A stretch of 6,985 nucleotides of DNA, from NCBI GenBank assembly GCA_003525045.1, contig DQGF01000314.1, forward strand, positions 1-6,985, written 5' to 3'. Under the pieces are notes generated by a model, which was not told the origin of the DNA, did no database searches, and saw nothing but the letters and a program-made list of their open reading frames with translations. The position numbers and the translations under genes are program-made. This document shows positions 1 through 5,621 of this stretch, one piece after another. This stretch comes from Pseudomonas sp. (GTDB lineage: Bacteria > Pseudomonadota > Gammaproteobacteria > Pseudomonadales > Pseudomonadaceae). How positions within the stretch are numbered: position 1 is the stretch's first letter; each line of letters starts with the position of its first letter.

Positions 1-632
1 CCGACACCGGGCTCACCGATCAGCACCGGGTTATTCTTGGTGCGGCGTTGCAGGACCTGGATGGTCCGGCGAATTTCATCGTCGCGGCCGATCACCGGAT
101 CGAGCTTGCCTTCTTCGGCACGCTTGGTCAGGTCGACGGTGTATTTATCCAGGGCCTGACGCGATTCTTCGTGGTTGGCGTCGTTTACCGCTGCGCCGCC
201 ACGCAGGTTGTTGATCGCGTTTTCCAGGGCTTTCTTGCTCACACCCTGGCCGAGCAGCAACTTGCCAAGCTTGCTGTTCTCGTCCATGGCGGCGAGCAAC
301 ACCAGTTCGCTGGAAATGAACTGATCACCCTTCTGCTGGGCCAGGCGATCGGCCTGGTTGAGCAGGCGCGCCAGATCCTGCGACATATTGACGTCGCCGG
401 TCGGGTTCTGGATTTTCGGCAGCTGATCGAGCTCTTTAGTCAGCTCTTTACGCAAGTTGTTGATGTCGAAACCGACCTGCATCAGCAGGGGTTTGATCGA
501 ACCACCCTGCTGTTCAAGCATGGCTTGCATCAAGTGCGCCGGCTCGATGCCGGGATGGTCGAGGCCGACGGCCAGAGATTGGGCGTCGGATAGAGCTAAC
601 TGCAATTTGCTGGTTAAACGGTCTATACGCAT
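1..632 (-). CDS. clpB: ClpB protein disaggregase, N-terminal part (cut by left edge)
   Basis: This is the first 210 codons, plus two bases, of the AAA+ chaperone ClpB, which works with DnaK/DnaJ/GrpE in the cytoplasm to pull proteins out of aggregates. The protein begins [20 protein letters not shown] and shows the two-repeat Clp N-domain (roughly residues 1-145), including the typical [14 protein letters not shown] stretch. After a linker the first nucleotide-binding domain begins. The visible part ends at GEPGV (residues 206-210), the start of the first Walker A motif, at the same position as in E. coli ClpB. The middle coiled-coil domain, second ATPase domain and stop codon lie outside the window. 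The ATG at 630-632 is preceded on its strand by a strong Shine-Dalgarno stretch, AAGGAAGGTGA (636-646). It lies 129 bases downstream of pgeF on the same strand and has its own candidate heat-shock promoter. Family assignment is near certain; only completeness is unknown. Confidence 0.96.
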   Translation of the reverse strand, partial: MRIDRLTSKLQLALSDAQSLAVGLDHPGIEPAHLMQAMLEQQGGSIKPLLMQVGFDINNLRKELTKELDQLPKIQNPTGDVNMSQDLARLLNQADRLAQQKGDQFISSELVLLAAMDENSKLGKLLLGQGVSKKALENAINNLRGGAAVNDANHEESRQALDKYTVDLTKRAEEGKLDPVIGRDDEIRRTIQVLQRRTKNNPVLIGEPGV

Positions 633-702
633 GGGTCACCTTCCTTTTGAGCAGGCCGGACCTATAAACGTCCTGAATGAAGAAACCTGCCAGATACCTC
701 AT

Positions 703-731
703 TAGATGTGGTCGATTCTGGGAGATTCAAG
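703..731 (-). promoter_or_regulatory. Candidate sigma-32 (RpoH) heat-shock promoter of clpB
   Basis: Read on the minus strand, CTTGAAT (725-731) is followed after exactly 13 bases by CCACATCTA (703-711). The heat-shock consensus is CTTGAAA, 11-15 bases, then CCCCATNTA, so the -35 element matches 6 of 7 positions and the -10 element differs by one base. Transcription would begin near 696, leaving a leader of about 64 bases before the clpB ATG. It lies wholly in the gap between pgeF and clpB. clpB is a classical RpoH-regulon gene in proteobacteria, which supports the call. The match is seen in the sequence; use of the promoter is inferred. Confidence 0.8.
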
Positions 732-761
732 CGTCATGACGTTGATGCAGGTCAGGCAAGT

Positions 762-1487
762 CTAGCGTTCGAGCCAAATAAGGGAGGCAAACCGACCAGT
801 GCGCGGACTGCAGCGGTAAGAAAAGAAGCGCGGATCGGTCATGGTGCAGAACCCGCCACCATAGACGGCCGTGACACCGCGAGCGGCCAGACGCAGGCGC
901 GCCAGCTCATAGATGTCGGCCATGAACTTGCCGGCGTTTTGGCTCGGCACAAAGGCTTTGGCGGTTTCAGGCAATTGCTGAACGAAGGTCTCGCGCACTT
1001 CCGGGCCGACTTCAAAGGCTTGCGGGCCAATGGCCGGGCCAAGCCAGACCAGCACTTCTTCTGGCGGCACGACCAGGCTGTCGAGGGTTGCTTCCAGCAC
1101 ACCCGCCGCCAAACCGCGCCAGCCGGCATGGGCTGCCGCGACGCGAGTGCCGGCACGGTCGCAAAACAGCGCCGGCAGGCAGTCGGCAGTCATCGCCGTG
1201 CAGGCAATACCGGGCGTTGCCGTCCAGCTGGCGTCGGCAATGGCCACCAGGCTCGGGTCAGCATGGGCCACGGCTATACCGTGAACCTGCTTTAACCAAG
1301 CCGGTTGAATAGAGAAATGATCGGTCAGGCGGCGGCGGTTTTCGGCGACAGCTTCGGGGCTGTCATCGACGTGATCGCCAAGGTTGAGGCTGTCGAACGG
1401 CGCCAGACTGACGCCGCCCGCACGGGTGGTCACACAGGCTTTGACCCCGGCCGGCGCAGGCCAGTCAGGAATCAGCCAGTCACTCAT
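762..1487 (-). CDS. pgeF: Peptidoglycan editing factor PgeF (YfiH / laccase-domain family)
   Basis: A 241-residue cytoplasmic protein of the YfiH/PgeF/LACC1 family. In E. coli, loss of this protein lets L-Ser replace L-Ala at position 1 of the peptidoglycan stem, hence the editing-factor name. Other family members have been reported as purine nucleoside phosphorylases/adenosine deaminases or polyphenol oxidases, so the exact reaction here is not settled by sequence. The metal-site signatures are all present: KQVHG (His69), TADCLP (Cys103) and HAGWRGL (His120). So are the family C-terminal motifs around FCT (Cys214), FFSYR and TGRFASLIWL. Length is normal for the family (about 240 residues). 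The ATG (1485-1487) overlaps the rluD stop as ATGA, with GAGG about ten bases upstream, so translation is probably coupled to rluD. Nothing suggests damage. Confidence 0.95.
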   Translation of the reverse strand: MSDWLIPDWPAPAGVKACVTTRAGGVSLAPFDSLNLGDHVDDSPEAVAENRRRLTDHFSIQPAWLKQVHGIAVAHADPSLVAIADASWTATPGIACTAMTADCLPALFCDRAGTRVAAAHAGWRGLAAGVLEATLDSLVVPPEEVLVWLGPAIGPQAFEVGPEVRETFVQQLPETAKAFVPSQNAGKFMADIYELARLRLAARGVTAVYGGGFCTMTDPRFFSYRCSPRTGRFASLIWLER

Positions 1488-2446
1488 CCGATGAACGCCT
1501 CGCGGTCTTGCTTGAGCAGTGTCAGCAACCAGACGAAGTCATCCGGCAGTGGCGACTCCCAGCTCATGCGTTTACCGGTGGTCGGATGATCCAGCTCCAG
1601 GAACCGCGCATGCAGCGCCTGACGCGGAAAAGCCTTCAACGATTCGATCATGGTCACGCTGGCTGCCGGTGGGATACGGAAACGACCGCCGTAGGCAGGA
1701 TCTCCGACCAACGGGTAGTTGATGTGGGCCATGTGCACACGAATCTGGTGTGTACGACCGGTTTCCAGCTTAACCCGCACGTGAGTGTGGGAGCGGAAAC
1801 GCTCGAGCACGCGGTAATGACTGACGGCTTGCTTGCCACCTTCCATCACAGCCATGCGTTGGCGTTGCTGGCCGTGACGACCGATCGGCGCGTTGATCTT
1901 GCCGCCGGCGGTCACCACGCCGATCACGATGCATTCGTAGATCCGGCTGACGCTGCGGCTCTGCAACTGTGTAACCAGCTGCGTCTGAGCCTGAATGGTC
2001 TTGGCTACCACCATCAGACCAGTGGTGTCCTTGTCCAGGCGATGCACGATACCGGCGCGGGGCACATTGATAATGTCCGGCACGTGGTGCAGCAAGGCGT
2101 TGAGCAAGGTGCCATCAGCATGACCGGCAGCCGGATGCACCACCAGGCCCGCAGGCTTGTTGATCACCAGGATGTCGTCGTCTTCATAGACTATGTCCAG
2201 CTCGATGTCTTGAGCGATCCATTCGCCCTGAGCTTCCTGCTCGGCAGTCAGCTCAAGAATGGCGCCACCGTGAACGATGTCTCGCGGGCGTATGACCGCC
2301 CCATCCACAGTCAGGCGGCCGTCTTTGATCCAGGCGGAAAGGCGCGAGCGCGAGTGCTCAGCGAATAATTGTGCGGCGACTTGATCGAGGCGTTGGCCGC
2401 CCAATTCGGACGGCACCTCTGCGCGAAGTTCAATTTTATCGGACAT
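1484..2446 (-). CDS. rluD: 23S rRNA pseudouridine synthase RluD
   Basis: A 320-residue enzyme that isomerises uridines in helix 69 of 23S rRNA (positions 1911, 1915 and 1917 in E. coli), acting on large ribosomal subunits in the cytoplasm. An S4 RNA-binding domain covers about residues 12-75 (GGQRLDQ, then [18 protein letters not shown]). The catalytic domain follows, with the RluA-class signature [10 protein letters not shown] (135-144), in which Asp138 is the expected nucleophile. [11 protein letters not shown] (95-105) and [11 protein letters not shown] (230-240) are also conserved. The start chosen is the ATG at 2444-2446, giving [11 protein letters not shown] and the usual length. An in-frame GTG at 2465-2467 would add seven residues; AAAGG lies only two bases before that GTG, too close to be ideal, while the ATG itself has no clear Shine-Dalgarno. 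The stop overlaps the pgeF start. The gene is divergent from bamD. Confidence 0.96.
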   Translation of the reverse strand: MSDKIELRAEVPSELGGQRLDQVAAQLFAEHSRSRLSAWIKDGRLTVDGAVIRPRDIVHGGAILELTAEQEAQGEWIAQDIELDIVYEDDDILVINKPAGLVVHPAAGHADGTLLNALLHHVPDIINVPRAGIVHRLDKDTTGLMVVAKTIQAQTQLVTQLQSRSVSRIYECIVIGVVTAGGKINAPIGRHGQQRQRMAVMEGGKQAVSHYRVLERFRSHTHVRVKLETGRTHQIRVHMAHINYPLVGDPAYGGRFRIPPAASVTMIESLKAFPRQALHARFLELDHPTTGKRMSWESPLPDDFVWLLTLLKQDREAFIG

Positions 2447-2472
2447 GCTCAGACTAGGCGTCGGCACAGCCT

Positions 2473-2502
2473 TTGGTTTCGGCTGCGCGCTTGTGGTTAA
2501 AT
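2473..2502 (+). promoter_or_regulatory. Candidate extended -10 promoter for bamD
   Basis: TGGTTAAAT (2494-2502) is an extended -10-like element (TG-N-TTAAAT). TTGGTT (2473-2478) lies 18 bases upstream as a -35 candidate. The predicted start near 2509 gives a leader of about 89 bases before the bamD ATG. It is one of only two convincing -10-like sequences in the divergent region. The function is inferred from position and motif only. Confidence 0.4.
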
Positions 2503-2541
2503 ACGGCGTCTTTTGCCCCGATGCTATCCAACGGGGTGCTC

Positions 2542-2570
2542 ATCATAACAGGACGGCCCCGCCCAAGACA
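2542..2570 (-). promoter_or_regulatory. Candidate extended -10 promoter for rluD-pgeF
   Basis: On the minus strand TGTTATGAT (2542-2550) matches an extended -10 element (TG-N-TATAAT with one mismatch). A weak -35-like TGTCTT (2565-2570) lies 17 bases upstream. Transcription would start near 2535, about 89 bases before the rluD ATG. The -10 is good and the -35 poor, as often seen with extended -10 promoters. The call rests on motif inspection only. Confidence 0.4.
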
Positions 2571-2579
2571 GCGGCCGTC
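2552..2579. repeat. Perfect 7-base inverted repeat in the rluD/bamD control region
   Basis: GACGGCC (2552-2558) and GGCCGTC (2573-2579) are perfect reverse complements separated by 14 bases. In the bamD transcript they could form a GC-rich stem-loop ending 18 bases before the start codon. On the other strand the two arms flank the weak -35 position of the candidate rluD promoter, so the repeat could equally be an operator. Neither role is shown by the sequence alone. Confidence 0.5.
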
Positions 2580-2597
2580 ATAGGGACGCAAGCCGCC

Positions 2598-3620
2598 ATG
2601 CAAGTGAAACACCTGCTGCTGATCGCCATCCTCGCATTGACCGCTGCTTGCTCATCGAAGGAAGTCGTAGATGAAAACCTGAGCGAAGTCGAGCTGTACC
2701 AGCAGGCTCAGCACGATCTGGACAACAATAACTACACCGCCGCCACAGCCAAGCTGAAGGCGTTGGAGTCGCGTTATCCGTTCGGTCGCTACGCGGATCA
2801 GGCTCAACTCGAGCTCATCTACGCCAACTACAAGAACACCGAGCCCGAGGCTGCGAAATCCGCCGCCGAGCGTTTCATTCGTCTGCACCCGCAGCATCCG
2901 AACGTGGATTACGCGTATTACCTCAAGGGTTTGACTTCTTTCGACCAGGACGTCGGCCTGCTGTCGCGCTTCCTGCCGCTGGACATGACCAAGCGTGACC
3001 CGGGTGCCGCTCGCGACTCCTACAACGAGTTCGCCCAGCTGACCAGCCGCTTCCCGAACAGCCGCTACTCGCCGGACGCCAAGCAGCGCATGATCTACCT
3101 GCGCAACCTGCTGGCCGCGTACGAGATTCACGTTGCCGACTATTACCTGACCCGTCAGGCCTATGTCGCCGCCGCGAACCGTGGTCGCTACGTGGTGGAA
3201 AACTTTCAGGAAACCCCTTCGGTCGGTGACGGCCTGGCGGTGATGACCGAGGCCTACCAGCGTCTGCACCTGGACGAACTGGCCAACACCAGCCTCGAAA
3301 CCCTGAAGCTCAACTTCCCGAACCATCCAAGCCTGGTCGACGGTCAGTTCAAGCCTTCGGTCGACGAAGCCGACAACCGTTCATGGTTGAGCAAGGCCAC
3401 CTTGGGTCTGATCGAGTCCCGTCCGCCGCTGCCGCCGGGCGAAACCCGCGCCAACCAGGACGTGCAGAAGCAGTTCCAGGAAGCCAAGGACGCGATTCCA
3501 AGCGATCTCAAGCCTAAAGATGCAGATGGCGACGTGATCGAAGAAGAGGAACCCGAGTCTGAAGCCAACAACAGCGACCGTTCGTGGTTCAGCTACATGA
3601 CCTTCGGCGTGTTCGACTGA
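2598..3620 (+). CDS. bamD: Outer membrane protein assembly factor BamD (ComL) lipoprotein
   Basis: A 340-residue lipoprotein of the BAM complex, which with BamA folds beta-barrel proteins into the outer membrane. The N-terminus is a lipoprotein signal peptide: Lys4, a hydrophobic stretch over residues 6-17, then LTAAC with the modified Cys at residue 18. Ser at the +2 position fits outer-membrane sorting. Residues about 28-245 form the tetratricopeptide-like repeats typical of BamD, including [20 protein letters not shown] (55-74), the Pro-rich junction region near [10 protein letters not shown] and the [20 protein letters not shown] block. E. coli BamD is about 245 residues, so roughly 95 residues here are a C-terminal extension: linker, acidic run EEEEPESE (315-322) and a 14-residue motif present twice (260-273 and 327-340). 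The ATG at 2598 is chosen because it places the signal peptide at the N-terminus; a longer reading frame back to 2445 would bury it. AGGGA upstream is a distant Shine-Dalgarno candidate. Confidence 0.95.
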   Translation: MQVKHLLLIAILALTAACSSKEVVDENLSEVELYQQAQHDLDNNNYTAATAKLKALESRYPFGRYADQAQLELIYANYKNTEPEAAKSAAERFIRLHPQHPNVDYAYYLKGLTSFDQDVGLLSRFLPLDMTKRDPGAARDSYNEFAQLTSRFPNSRYSPDAKQRMIYLRNLLAAYEIHVADYYLTRQAYVAAANRGRYVVENFQETPSVGDGLAVMTEAYQRLHLDELANTSLETLKLNFPNHPSLVDGQFKPSVDEADNRSWLSKATLGLIESRPPLPPGETRANQDVQKQFQEAKDAIPSDLKPKDADGDVIEEEEPESEANNSDRSWFSYMTFGVFD

Positions 3621-3633
3621 TATACGGAGACTC

Positions 3634-3746
3634 TGTAGGAGCGAGCTTGCTCGCGAAAAACGTCCAGACGACGCGTTTATTCAGAAAAAACGCGTTATCG
3701 TTGACGTCCATCGCGAGCAATCGAGCGTCGACCGGCTGCTCCTATA
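3634..3746. repeat. REP-type palindromic pair (REPIN) downstream of bamD
   Basis: Two REP-like arms in inverted orientation fill the gap after bamD. The left arm begins TGTAGGAGCGAGCTTGCTCG (3634-3653) and contains its own GCGAGC/GCTCGC hairpin. The right arm ends in GGCTGCTCCTATA (3734-3746). TTGCTCGCGA (3647-3656) is a perfect inverted match to TCGCGAGCAA (3711-3720). Between them is a second perfect inverted repeat, ACGCGTTT (3671-3678) with AAACGCGT (3688-3695). Such doublets are abundant in intergenic DNA of fluorescent pseudomonads and are spread by a single-copy REP-associated tyrosine transposase (RAYT) encoded elsewhere. The position, 13 bases after the bamD stop, could let it act as a transcript-end structure, though no U-tract follows. 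Confidence 0.8.
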
Positions 3747-3808
3747 GGCTGTGCGCAGGTCATGTCCTTGCTAAACTGCCTGATCATTAGCTAATAAAGC
3801 AGCTCACC

Positions 3809-4042
3809 ATGCTTCGTTTATTGTTCTGGATCGCCCTGATTGCCGCTGCGGTATGGTTCTGGCGCAAATTCAAGGCTTCTTCCTCCGCCCCCAAGTCCTC
3901 CGCCGAGCTGGAAGCAGCGCCGATGGTCCGCTGCGCACATTGCGGCGTCCACTTGCCCCGCGACCGCGCGCTGAACCTTCAACAACAGTGGTATTGCAGC
4001 CAGGCTCACCTTGAGCAAGGCCCGGGTTCAAGTGATCGCTGA
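3809..4042 (+). CDS. PP0621-family small membrane-anchored protein, putative zinc site
   Basis: A 77-residue protein that I match by sequence and by gene position (between bamD and pilS) to the uncharacterised Pseudomonas PP0621 family; its function is unknown. One hydrophobic helix covers residues 4-18 and is followed by RKFK. By the positive-inside rule this puts the rest of the protein in the cytoplasm. After a Ser/Ala-rich linker (23-38) comes a compact Cys/His cluster: RCAHCG (Cys42, Cys45), His48, then WYCSQAH (Cys63, His67). The CxxC...CxxxH spacing resembles a small treble-clef or zinc-ribbon fold. The ATG has only a weak AAAG upstream. The 3' end overlaps pilS by 11 bases, which ties its expression to the pilus regulators. 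No DNA-binding or enzyme motif is recognisable, and zinc binding is inferred from the residues only. Confidence 0.85.
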   Translation: MLRLLFWIALIAAAVWFWRKFKASSSAPKSSAELEAAPMVRCAHCGVHLPRDRALNLQQQWYCSQAHLEQGPGSSDR

Positions 4043-5621
4043 GACGTCCAGTCCCGGCAACAGGCAGGCTCAGCGACTGCTGCGTCTCTATCATCTTTAC
4101 CGGTTAAGCGTCGGCATCACCCTGGTGCTGTTGATCTCCAGCAACATGGACAACCAGTTGCTGAGGTTCGCCAATGACGACCTGCTGCGCAATGGCAGCT
4201 GGTTGTATCTGGTACTCAATATTCTGCTGGTAGTGTTTCTCGAGAACACCCGCCGCCCGGCGCAATTATTCAGTCTGGCGCTGACCGACGTGCTGCTGCT
4301 GTGCGGCCTGTTCTATGCCGCCGGCGGCGTGGCCAGCGCCATCGGCAATCTGCTGATCGTATCGGTGGCCATCAGCAACACTTTGTTGCGGCGGCGTATA
4401 GGCTTGCTGATTGCCGCTGTCGGCGCGCTCGGCATTGTCGGACTGAGTCTGCTGTTGAGCTTCAGCCATCCGACCAGCCCCAGCGACTACCTGCAAGTCG
4501 GCACGCTAGGCGCCCTGTGCTTTGCCGCAGCACTGTTGGTACAGGGCCTGACCCGGCGCCTGGAAGTCAGTGAAAGCCTGGCCGAGCAACGGGCCAGCGA
4601 AGTGGTCGGCCTCGAAGCCCTCAATGCGCTGATCCTGCAACGCATGCGCACCGGCATCCTGGTGCTCGACGACCAGCGACGGGTGCAGCTGGCCAACCAC
4701 AGTGCATTGACACTGCTGGGGCAAGACGGGCTTGAAGGCAACCTGATCGATGACTACTCGCCCGCCCTGGTCGAACGCTTGCAACTGTGGCTCAACAATC
4801 CGACGCTGCGCCCCCAGAGCGTTAAAGTCGACGGTAGCGGCCTGGAGCTGCAACCGAACTTTATTGCCCTGGACCAAAACCCCCACTACCAGACTCTGGT
4901 CTTTCTCGAAGATCTCGCCCAGATCGCCCAACAGGCCCAACAATTGAAACTAGCCGCCCTCGGCCGCCTGACAGCCGGTATCGCCCATGAAATCCGCAAT
5001 CCACTGGGTGCCATTAGTCATGCCGCCCAGCTATTACAGGAATCAGAGGAACTGAACGGCGCAGATACACGTCTGACCCAGATTATTCAAGACCACTCTC
5101 AGCGAATGAATCGGGTTATCGAAAACGTCCTGCAACTGTCCCGTCGCCAGCAAACCGTGGAGCAACGGCTCGATCTGAAGCCATGGCTGGAACAGTTCGT
5201 CGCCGAAACCCGAGAGGGAGCGACCGGGCGCCAGCAGATTCACCTGCACATAGGTTCGGGCGACTTCAAAACCCTGATGGACCCGAACCAGCTGACGCAG
5301 ATTCTCGACAATCTGGTGCGCAACGCCTGGCGCCATAGCGCCCAGCTCCACGACCAGGCGCAGGTCTGGCTCGAGTTGTTTGTCGACCGCGACAGCAAGC
5401 TGCCGATCCTCGAGGTCCTGGACGATGGAAGCGGCGTGGCACCGGACCATCAGGCTCAGCTGTTCGAGCCATTCTTCACCACCAGCACCCAGGGTACGGG
5501 GCTTGGACTTTATCTGTCTCGTGAGCTGTGCGAAAGCAACCAGGCCCGCCTAGACTTCAAACCACGCCAAGGCGGCGGCTGCTTTCGTATCACCTTTGCT
5601 CACGGACGGAAACAAAGTTGA
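4032..5621 (+). CDS. pilS: Type IV pilus sensor histidine kinase PilS
   Basis: A 529-residue inner-membrane histidine kinase of the PilS-PilR system. In P. aeruginosa PilS detects the level of pilin in the inner membrane and controls phosphorylation of PilR. About six hydrophobic helices lie within residues 24-173 and are joined by short loops. A PAS-like region (about 195-295, LNALILQRMRTGILVLDD onward) follows. The dimerisation/phosphoacceptor helix contains AGIAHEIRNPLGAISHAAQL with His319, the same number as the known P. aeruginosa site. The ATPase domain has the N box (QILDNLVRNAWRHS, Asn431), G1 (DDGSGV, 464-469), F box (FEPFFTT) and G2 (GTGLGL, 488-493). The GTG at 4032 is chosen because AAGG lies 11 bases upstream and because it gives 17 residues before RLYHLYRL, as in PilS of P. 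aeruginosa. A TTG at 4011 would add seven residues but lacks a ribosome site. It overlaps the preceding small gene by 11 bases and pilR by 4. Confidence 0.95.
   Translation: MIAETSSPGNRQAQRLLRLYHLYRLSVGITLVLLISSNMDNQLLRFANDDLLRNGSWLYLVLNILLVVFLENTRRPAQLFSLALTDVLLLCGLFYAAGGVASAIGNLLIVSVAISNTLLRRRIGLLIAAVGALGIVGLSLLLSFSHPTSPSDYLQVGTLGALCFAAALLVQGLTRRLEVSESLAEQRASEVVGLEALNALILQRMRTGILVLDDQRRVQLANHSALTLLGQDGLEGNLIDDYSPALVERLQLWLNNPTLRPQSVKVDGSGLELQPNFIALDQNPHYQTLVFLEDLAQIAQQAQQLKLAALGRLTAGIAHEIRNPLGAISHAAQLLQESEELNGADTRLTQIIQDHSQRMNRVIENVLQLSRRQQTVEQRLDLKPWLEQFVAETREGATGRQQIHLHIGSGDFKTLMDPNQLTQILDNLVRNAWRHSAQLHDQAQVWLELFVDRDSKLPILEVLDDGSGVAPDHQAQLFEPFFTTSTQGTGLGLYLSRELCESNQARLDFKPRQGGGCFRITFAHGRKQS

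Noticed and set aside
48..593. A 181-codon open frame on the plus strand opposite clpB
   Set aside because: It is antisense to the well-conserved ClpB N-domain, matches no family I recognise and is typical of spurious long frames in GC-rich DNA.
708..1295. A 195-codon open frame on the plus strand opposite pgeF
   Set aside because: It lies almost entirely antisense to pgeF, whose metal-site motifs are intact; no recognisable domain or ribosome site supports it.
1508..2368. A 286-codon open frame on the plus strand opposite rluD
   Set aside because: It is long but the mirror of a conserved coding frame; the His- and Gln-rich composition is that expected from antisense reading of rluD.
2445..2597. 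A 51-codon upstream extension of bamD
   Set aside because: It would place the lipoprotein signal peptide and Cys18 in the middle of the protein and would overlap the rluD start and both promoter candidates.
2652..3326. A 224-codon open frame on the minus strand opposite bamD
   Set aside because: It is antisense to the BamD repeat region, and its Val/Gly/Gln-rich composition looks artefactual.
3671..3695. The ACGCGTTT/AAACGCGT stem as an intrinsic terminator of bamD
   Set aside because: The stem is AT-containing and is not followed by a run of T; it is better explained as the centre of the REPIN.
3768..3797. TTGCTA with TAATAA 18 bases later as a promoter for the small gene before pilS
   Set aside because: The predicted start would be only a few bases before the ATG at 3809, leaving no room for a ribosome site; the -10 match is modest.
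4011..4031. TTG at 4011 as the pilS start
   Set aside because: No Shine-Dalgarno precedes it, and the GTG at 4032 gives the same N-terminal length as known PilS.
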